From NCBI GenBank assembly GCA_014859835.1, contig JACZKW010000076.1, positions 1-13,885 of the forward strand: DNA of 13,885 nucleotides. The letters run 5' to 3'. A program made the translations under genes and the position numbers. Under the pieces are notes generated by a model. That model ran no database searches. It was given only the letters and a program-made list of their open reading frames with translations, and had not been told where the DNA came from. Shown here one piece after another: positions 9,589 to 13,885 of this stretch. Position 1 is the first letter of the stretch; the number at the start of each line of letters is the position of its first letter. This DNA is from UBA9653 sp014859835 (lineage in GTDB: Archaea > Thermoplasmatota > Thermoplasmata > UBA10834).

Positions 9589-10404
9589 ATGGAGCTTAAG
9601 GAGCTTCTGATGAAAGTCGTCCTCCTGGGCGACGGCGCAGTAGGCAAGACATCCCTTATCGCCAGGTATGTCGTCAACAAGTTCGATGACAAGTACATCG
9701 CTACCATTGGTACCAAGGTGTCCAAGAAGGACATGCAGCTGACGAAGCCCAACCTGATAATCAACCTCAGATTGATGATATGGGACATCTTGGGTCAGAA
9801 GGAATATGCCAAGATCCGAAGCGCGAGCCTGAGCGGTGCCCAAGGCGTCATCGCCGTGGGAGACCTCACCCGGCCCGAGACCGTCCAGGCGATCGAGGCT
9901 TTTTGGCTCAGAGAGGTCGGGAGCGCCGTGGGCAAGGTTCCGACCATACTCATCGGGAACAAGGCGGACATTGCGGACATGACATCGATGTCCACCACCA
10001 CCCTGGAGTCGATGGGGCAGAAGCTCGGATGTCCGATATTCTTCACGAGCGCCAAGACTGGTGAGAACGTCGAGGCTGCGTTCGATGCGTTGGCGCAGAT
10101 GCTCGTAGAGGATGTGGTGGCCAGCAGGATGAAGGCTGAAGAGGACGCACCCCAGTCGCTCGCAGAGGTCGTGGATTATATCATTCAGGACTTTTGCGCG
10201 CAGTACGGCGACCTCGAGAAAGCCATGCTGATAGTCCAGCACCAGTTCGAGGAGGCGGAAGTGGACATTAGGAAGCCGAACAAGGACGCGGTCCTCCAGG
10301 CGCTGGAAGGCCTCGCGAAGGCGGAGGAGCTCTCGCTTACCAAGACCGTCGCCCTCGTGAACCTGGAAGAGCGCCAGAAGCTCGTGGTGTTGGCCAAGGG
10401 TTAG
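9589..10404 (+). CDS. Ras/Rab-like small GTPase with C-terminal extension
   Basis: All five GTPase motifs are intact (numbered from the ATG at 9589): G1 GDGAVGKTS (14-22), G2 Thr39 in YIATIGTKV, G3 WDILGQ (Asp66-Gln70, retaining the glutamine used for hydrolysis in Ras), G4 NKAD (124-127), and G5 TSAK (153-156). WDxxGQ and the YIxTIG switch I are Ras/Rab-style, unlike bacterial Era or Obg GTPases. The G domain ends near 180. A further 90 or so residues, mostly helical and charged, have no recognised family. There is no C-terminal cysteine, so no prenyl anchor; membrane recruitment, if any, could come from the preceding membrane protein. A TTG at 9577 would add four residues. Confidence 0.9.
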   Translation: MELKELLMKVVLLGDGAVGKTSLIARYVVNKFDDKYIATIGTKVSKKDMQLTKPNLIINLRLMIWDILGQKEYAKIRSASLSGAQGVIAVGDLTRPETVQAIEAFWLREVGSAVGKVPTILIGNKADIADMTSMSTTTLESMGQKLGCPIFFTSAKTGENVEAAFDALAQMLVEDVVASRMKAEEDAPQSLAEVVDYIIQDFCAQYGDLEKAMLIVQHQFEEAEVDIRKPNKDAVLQALEGLAKAEELSLTKTVALVNLEERQKLVVLAKG

Positions 10405-10457
10405 GACATCCGGATTCGTTGTCGAAAATAGGAAGCCCAACCAAGTCGGAGGCCAAG

Positions 10458-10467
10458 GTTTTATAAG
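10458..10467 (+). promoter_or_regulatory. TATA box for the MBL-Sua5-MetAP operon
   Basis: GTTTTATAAG is centred about 28 bases before the ATG at 10491, with no Shine-Dalgarno between, consistent with a leaderless first gene. The two downstream genes overlap or nearly abut and have no obvious promoters of their own. Confidence 0.6.
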
Positions 10468-10490
10468 GCTCGAGCCATCCCGACTCTGGA

Positions 10491-11138
10491 ATGAAGGTCC
10501 ACTACATAGCAGGGGTGGCGTACGACAGCAACGTGTACCTTCTGGAAGGTGACGACCCGATCCTCGTGGATGCGGGCACCGGCATGAATGTCGATACGAC
10601 TCTGGAGGAGGTGTCTAGGATAGTCCCTCTGAAGGATATCGGACGTGTGGTGCTCACGCACAGCCACTACGACCATATGGGCGGGGCCGAGGCAATCCAG
10701 AAGGCGACGGGCGCGAAGCTATACCTGCACGAGATAGAAGCGGATCTGATATCGGCTGGAGATACCTCTCTGACCGTGTCGCAGATGTTCGGCAGGAAAC
10801 TCGCCCATCTTGATGTTGAACCGCTCAAAGCTGGTCAGAAACTCAAGTGTGGTTCTGCTGAGCTAGAGGTCCTTCACACCCCAGGTCATTCGCCAGGTTC
10901 CATCGCGCTCCTTGACAAGGCAGGCATGTCCGCGATAGTGGGCGATACCGTGTTCTGTGACGGGGGCGTTGGCAGGTGGGATCTTCCGAGCGGGGACCTG
11001 TCTGAGCTTAGATCATCCATCATTCGATTGAAAGAGCTGGGACTGAAGAACATGTACCCGGGTCATGGGTCGTACGCCGAAGGTGATGCGCAATATCATC
11101 TGAAGCTGTCAACGGAATACATATCGGAGGCATACTGA
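10491..11138 (+). CDS. MBL-fold metallo-hydrolase (glyoxalase II-like)
   Basis: The 215-residue protein carries the metallo-beta-lactamase fold's metal ligands in order: THSHYDH (His57, His59, Asp61, His62), His133 in HTPGHSPGS, Asp152 in VGDTVF, and His192 in YPGHG. These bind two metal ions and hydrolyse thioesters or related bonds in the glyoxalase II-like branch. The substrate is not evident. Length is right for a single-domain cytoplasmic enzyme. It is the first gene of an operon; its TGA overlaps the next ATG (TGATG), so translation of the next gene is probably coupled. Confidence 0.9.
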   Translation: MKVHYIAGVAYDSNVYLLEGDDPILVDAGTGMNVDTTLEEVSRIVPLKDIGRVVLTHSHYDHMGGAEAIQKATGAKLYLHEIEADLISAGDTSLTVSQMFGRKLAHLDVEPLKAGQKLKCGSAELEVLHTPGHSPGSIALLDKAGMSAIVGDTVFCDGGVGRWDLPSGDLSELRSSIIRLKELGLKNMYPGHGSYAEGDAQYHLKLSTEYISEAY

Positions 11139-11782
11139 TGAAAGTGCTGAAGTGCACGGGGCGCAAGGAAGTCTGCAACAAATGCGATCTGCCAGAGAAG
11201 GATGTGGATGAGCTCATAGCGGTGCTCAAAGCCGGTGAGCTGATCGTCTTCCCGACGGATACACTATATGGCATAGGTGCTGATCCGTTCAAGGAATCTT
11301 CCGTGAAGAAGGTCTTCATCGCGAAGAACAGGCCGTTCGACATGCCTCTTTCCATCGCGGTGAGCAACGAGAAGATGATGGAGAGCGTCGCCGTCCTGAA
11401 CGAGAAGGCGAGAGCTGTCATCAGGATGTACATGCCCGGACCGATCACGATAATGCTTGCGAAGAAGCCCAGCATACCAGATATTCTCACATCAGGTTCG
11501 AACCTCGTGGGCATCAGGATACCGGACCATCCCTTGGCGATCCGCCTGATCGACAGGTTCGGCCCGATCACCGCGACCAGTGCCAACCTGCACTCTCAGA
11601 AGGACCCGGTGGACGCTTCGATATCGAAGAAGGATCTAAAGGACCATATCAAGATCTGCGTCGATTGCGGTAAGACCAAGTATGCCGCCCCATCGACCAT
11701 CGTGGACGTGTCGGATGGCGAGGTGGATGTCATCAGGAAGGGCGTAATACCTCAGGAGGAGATTGAGAACGCCCTCCGTTAA
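11138..11782 (+). CDS. Sua5/YciO/YrdC-type threonylcarbamoyl-AMP synthase
   Basis: This family makes threonylcarbamoyl-AMP from threonine, bicarbonate and ATP, the first step of t6A at position 37 of ANN-decoding tRNAs. Signatures present are FPTDTLYGIGAD (38-49), the KxR motif with Lys63 and Arg65 in AKNRPFDMPLSI, TATSAN (145-150) and STIVD (186-190). At 214 residues it has only the YrdC domain and lacks the C-terminal domain of long Sua5 proteins. Unusually, it has two CxxC pairs: Cys13/Cys16 in an N-terminal extension and Cys174/Cys177 (ICVDCGK), where relatives as I recall them have glycine or polar residues. Cys6 is also nearby. The ATG overlaps the preceding stop codon. Confidence 0.92.
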   Translation: MKVLKCTGRKEVCNKCDLPEKDVDELIAVLKAGELIVFPTDTLYGIGADPFKESSVKKVFIAKNRPFDMPLSIAVSNEKMMESVAVLNEKARAVIRMYMPGPITIMLAKKPSIPDILTSGSNLVGIRIPDHPLAIRLIDRFGPITATSANLHSQKDPVDASISKKDLKDHIKICVDCGKTKYAAPSTIVDVSDGEVDVIRKGVIPQEEIENALR

Positions 11783-11789
11783 TGACGAC

Positions 11790-12662
11790 ATGCTGAAGAA
11801 ATACAAGCTTGCCGGAGCCCTCGCCCGCGAGGCGAGGGAGTTCGGCGTTTCTCACGCCAAGGCTGGCGTCAGCGCACTGGAGCTCGCCAACGCCATGGAA
11901 TCGTTGATCCGCTCCAAAGGCGGAGAGTGCGCATTCCCTGTCAATATCGGTATCAACGAGGTCGCCGCCCATTATACCCCATCCAAAGCAGACGATGTCC
12001 TACTCAAGATCGGGGACGTCGTCAAGCTCGATGTAGGCTCCCACGTAGACGGTTATCCGGCGGATACATCCGCAACCGTGGAGATTAGCACCAGGAACAA
12101 CCAGTCACTTATCACTTCAGCCGAGGACGCTCTGAAGATGTGCGTGGAGATGATCGCACCTGGTACTACTCTATCTGCCATAGGAGAGGCTGTGGACAGA
12201 GCGATATGCTCTGCAGGGTTCAAGCCAATCGAGAACCTCACGGGTCACAGCATGGAACGTTTCAATCTCCACGCAGGCCTGAGCATTCCGAATGTAAAGA
12301 CAAAGGACAGGGCCTTTGTCGAAGAAGGCATGATCCTTGCGATCGAACCGTTCTCAACGACGGGTTCCGGAAGGGTGAAGGGTGCTTGCAGGGGGAATAT
12401 CTACAGGATAATGAGGGACCGCCGCGCACCCGCGGAGATATCCACGATGTTCTCACGGATGCAGAGCAGATTCGGATCGTTCCCTTTCGCATCCAGGTGG
12501 TGTGACGATCTTCATCCGAACGCCCCGACTCTCCTTCCGAAGATGTTGCGTATGGGCATGGTGATGAACTATCCCGTGCTGTCCGAGGTTCGTGGAGGCA
12601 TAGTCGCCCAGGCAGAACACTCAGTGTTGGTCACCAAGAATAGCTGCATTGTTTTGACTTGA
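11790..12662 (+). CDS. map: Methionine aminopeptidase, type II (archaeal)
   Basis: It removes the initiator methionine from nascent proteins whose second residue is small, in the cytoplasm, using two metal ions. Numbered from the upstream TTG at 11763, the pita-bread-fold ligands are Asp90, Asp101, His162 (GHSMERF), Glu195 (AIEPF) and Glu285 (QAEHSVLV), with His70 (AAHYTP) at the substrate site. An insertion of about 60 residues between the last histidine and the final glutamate marks it as type II. The ATG at 11790 (MLKKYKLAG) matches the start of known archaeal enzymes. The TTG at 11763 overlaps the Sua5 gene and has AGGAGG only three bases upstream, so it remains possible. It is the last gene of the operon. 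Confidence 0.95.
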   Translation: MLKKYKLAGALAREAREFGVSHAKAGVSALELANAMESLIRSKGGECAFPVNIGINEVAAHYTPSKADDVLLKIGDVVKLDVGSHVDGYPADTSATVEISTRNNQSLITSAEDALKMCVEMIAPGTTLSAIGEAVDRAICSAGFKPIENLTGHSMERFNLHAGLSIPNVKTKDRAFVEEGMILAIEPFSTTGSGRVKGACRGNIYRIMRDRRAPAEISTMFSRMQSRFGSFPFASRWCDDLHPNAPTLLPKMLRMGMVMNYPVLSEVRGGIVAQAEHSVLVTKNSCIVLT

Positions 12663-12762
12663 TGGAAGAAGTTCCGAGCAAGCTTATCGTTGCCTCATCT
12701 ACTCCCAAAATCGATTCTTTTCAAGCTGATCCAAATGACGCTTGTTCCCCGCCGATGCCGCC

Positions 12763-12914
12763 CCACCCAGGCCCTTAAAGGGCACAGGTGGAGAGGCATG
12801 ACGAACACCTCTTTTGTGAAAAAGTTGTGGGTGGTTCGAAATTCTGGAGGAAATGGCGAGGTGTGTTAGTGATGCCCCTCCTTTTTGGAGTTTTGCAGAC
12901 TTCCTCCGAGTCTG
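12763..12914 (+). ncRNA. Candidate structured RNA of three adjacent stem-loops, function unknown
   Basis: In the gene-free stretch after map, three inverted repeats follow one another. Stem 1 is CCACC with GGTGG (12763-12767, 12787-12791) around GCCC/GGGC. Stem 2 spans 12790-12881: GGAG/CTCC, GGCAT/ATGCC, then ACACCTC/GAGGTGT, enclosing a 46-base loop. Stem 3 is CAGACT/AGTCTG (12896-12901, 12909-12914). The loop of stem 3 contains TTCCTCC, complementary to GGAGGAA (12846-12852) in the loop of stem 2. Stem 2 is followed directly by TTTTT. The structure is seen in the sequence; that it is transcribed is inference. It matches no RNA I recognise (RNase P and SRP RNA landmarks are absent). It could instead be the remnant of a small mobile repeat. 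Confidence 0.4.
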
Positions 12915-13110
12915 ACAGAGGTTAATATGATTCACTTATTTTAATCCTTTTCGCTTTCACCACACGTCGTTGGTTCATTTCTAGAAGGGGTTTTAGTCGA
13001 TTGAATACATGATTGTGCCAGAACGCACCCATTTGTGTAGATGGTTTCCCATTCTGTTAGCATGTCTTTTGTTGATACGCTAATCCTGATAGTGCTCGCA
13101 GACTGCGAAT
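12915..13110. other. AT-rich intergenic stretch, no gene seen
   Basis: The base composition drops to clearly AT-rich compared with the flanking genes. There is no open frame with family-like sequence on either strand. A small inverted repeat CGCA-GAC-TGCG sits at 13098-13108, just before the tRNA promoter. Nothing else stands out. Confidence 0.5.
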
Positions 13111-13120
13111 CTTTAATAGA
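13111..13120 (+). promoter_or_regulatory. TATA box for tRNA-Leu
   Basis: CTTTAATAGA is centred about 30 bases before the first base of the tRNA, an expected position for an archaeal TATA box driving a tRNA transcript with a short leader. Confidence 0.55.
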
Positions 13121-13145
13121 TATGTGACGCTAACCGTTGAACCAA

Positions 13146-13230
13146 GCGAGGGTAGCCAAGCCCGGTCAAAGGCGACAGACTCAAGATCTGTTCTCGTAGG
13201 GGTTCCCCGGTTCAAATCCGGGCCCTCGCA
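13146..13230 (+). tRNA. tRNA-Leu (anticodon CAA)
   Basis: The acceptor stem is GCGAGGG (13146-13152) with CCCTCGC (13223-13229), plus discriminator A at 13230. The anticodon arm is ACAGA-CTCAAGA-TCTGT, giving anticodon CAA, which reads the leucine codon UUG. The T arm is CCCGG-TTCAAAT-CCGGG. The long variable region (about 14 bases between anticodon and T stems) makes it a class II tRNA, as expected for leucine. No intron, and CCA is not encoded. 85 nt. Confidence 0.96.
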
Positions 13231-13247
13231 CATTATTTGATGGTAAA

Positions 13248-13257
13248 GTATTTATGG
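13248..13257 (+). promoter_or_regulatory. Probable TATA box for the RHH protein gene
   Basis: GTATTTATGG is centred about 27 bases before the ATG at 13279, pointing to that ATG as a leaderless start. A second similar element, ATATTTATC at 13262-13270, is too close to the ATG. Both lie immediately after the tRNA. Confidence 0.45.
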
Positions 13258-13278
13258 CCAGATATTTATCTAACTACG

Positions 13279-13884
13279 ATGAAAAAACCCCGCGGAAGGC
13301 CGAATTTAGGGAAAACCGAGACCATCCGGCAAAGGGCTATCAATGTCTATCTCCCGACCGAAGAGATGATCGAGAGGTGGAAATCCGAGGCCGAAAGATT
13401 CGGTGTTCCGCTATCACGATTCATCGTCGAAACGGTCGACGATTCCATCCGGAAGAACCCTGCGGGCATCACTCCGAGGGAGGAATTGGAGAAGGAACTC
13501 AACGATGCGAAGGCGGAAGTGAAACAGTTGAGTGCGCGGCTCGAGCCTCTTGAAGAAGCGTTGAAGAGGGCCGATATCACAATTGCAGATTACAGATCGA
13601 AGCTCGCTGAGCCCGTGTTGCCATCTGCCGATGCAGAGCTCACGTCCAGGTTGATCGAGCTTTTCCTTGCTGAGATGGTGCTCAATATCGACGAAGTGCC
13701 TGAGACTCTCGGAATCAAGTTGACCAACAGCAAGGATGTCGCGAGGCTACAATCCTCGGTCGAACTGCTGAAGAAAGCGGGGCTGGTCGAGAGCGGAATG
13801 TTCGAATGGAGGTGGACTGGTGGAGCAAAGCGCAAGCCACGAATCTCTCCGGAAAGACGGAGAGGGCTTAAGCGAGTACATTGA
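13279..13884 (+). CDS. DNA-binding protein: AT-hook-like start, ribbon-helix-helix, coiled coil, winged-helix-like end
   Basis: Numbered from the ATG at 13279 (201 residues). It opens KKPRGRPNLGK, an AT-hook-like minor-groove motif. A ribbon-helix-helix follows (about 20-58): strand INVYLP, helix TEEMIERWKSEAERFG, turn VPLS, helix RFIVETVDDSI. A charged coiled coil (about 66-108) suggests a dimer. The last part (LNIDEVPETLGIKLTN to LLKKAGLVESGMFEWRW) reads like a winged helix. From memory, proteins of this plan are often found next to integrases in archaeal integrated elements; that is not provable here. It lies 48 bases after tRNA-Leu, a typical integration site. An in-frame TTG (13237) or ATG (13240) would add 13-14 residues, but the promoter position favours 13279. 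The gene is complete, ending one base from the window edge. Confidence 0.82.
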   Translation: MKKPRGRPNLGKTETIRQRAINVYLPTEEMIERWKSEAERFGVPLSRFIVETVDDSIRKNPAGITPREELEKELNDAKAEVKQLSARLEPLEEALKRADITIADYRSKLAEPVLPSADAELTSRLIELFLAEMVLNIDEVPETLGIKLTNSKDVARLQSSVELLKKAGLVESGMFEWRWTGGAKRKPRISPERRRGLKRVH

Positions 13885-13885
13885 G

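Noticed and set aside
9574..10440. 288-codon minus-strand frame opposite the GTPase
   Set aside because: A shadow of the GTPase gene; the plus frame carries all G motifs and a promoter.
12750..12920. RNase P RNA or SRP RNA
   Set aside because: GGAGGAA on the plus strand and CGGAGGAAGTC on the minus strand recall RNase P region I, but the other conserved regions are missing, as are the SRP helix 8 landmarks.
12699..12935. Minus-strand 78-codon frame in the intergenic region
   Set aside because: No recognisable motif, no Shine-Dalgarno or promoter, and it lies across the inverted repeats, whose structure explains the sequence better.

Overview
The window is archaeal. The 23S rRNA is of archaeal type, the pre-23S processing stem resembles a bulge-helix-bulge, several genes have a TATA-like box about 25-29 bases before the start codon with no Shine-Dalgarno (leaderless style), and the methionine aminopeptidase is type II. 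The 23S gene stands alone, with no 16S, 5S or linked tRNA beside it. This is the arrangement known from Thermoplasma, and with the mid-50s GC it suggests a member of the Thermoplasmata. That placement is inference.

Layout. A zinc-ribbon membrane protein (6-509, +) converges on a 23S rRNA gene on the minus strand (about 4275 down to 640). The 23S gene is interrupted at 2297-1594 by a 704-nt intron. The splice-site signatures (exon ends in U, intron ends in G, an internal guide pairs with both exons) and the conserved P4, P7, P8 and P9 elements make it a group I self-splicing intron, not the bulge-helix-bulge intron usual in archaeal rRNA. It encodes a single-motif LAGLIDADG homing endonuclease whose reading frame runs through the ribozyme core at both ends.

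Upstream of the 23S gene come a signal-anchor membrane protein (4630-5379, +), a histidine phosphatase (5438-6088, +), and a minus-strand block of HAD hydrolase, sucD and sucC (6097-8816). From 8954 the plus strand carries a two-helix membrane protein with a soluble domain that looks longin/roadblock-like, then a Ras/Rab-like small GTPase with an unassigned C-terminal extension. This is a candidate GTPase/regulator pair. An operon follows: MBL-fold hydrolase, Sua5/YrdC-type threonylcarbamoyl-AMP synthase (t6A tRNA modification), and type II methionine aminopeptidase.

The right end has a 480-bp gene-free stretch with strong potential RNA structure (12763-12914), then tRNA-Leu(CAA). Immediately after the tRNA is a DNA-binding protein with an AT-hook-like start, a ribbon-helix-helix, a coiled coil and a winged-helix-like end, of a kind expected at the border of a tRNA-integrated element.

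The best candidates for unusual biology are the group I intron with its overlapping endonuclease, the GTPase pair, and the structured RNA beside the tRNA. Everything here was read by eye. Helices, promoters and domain calls were not computed.
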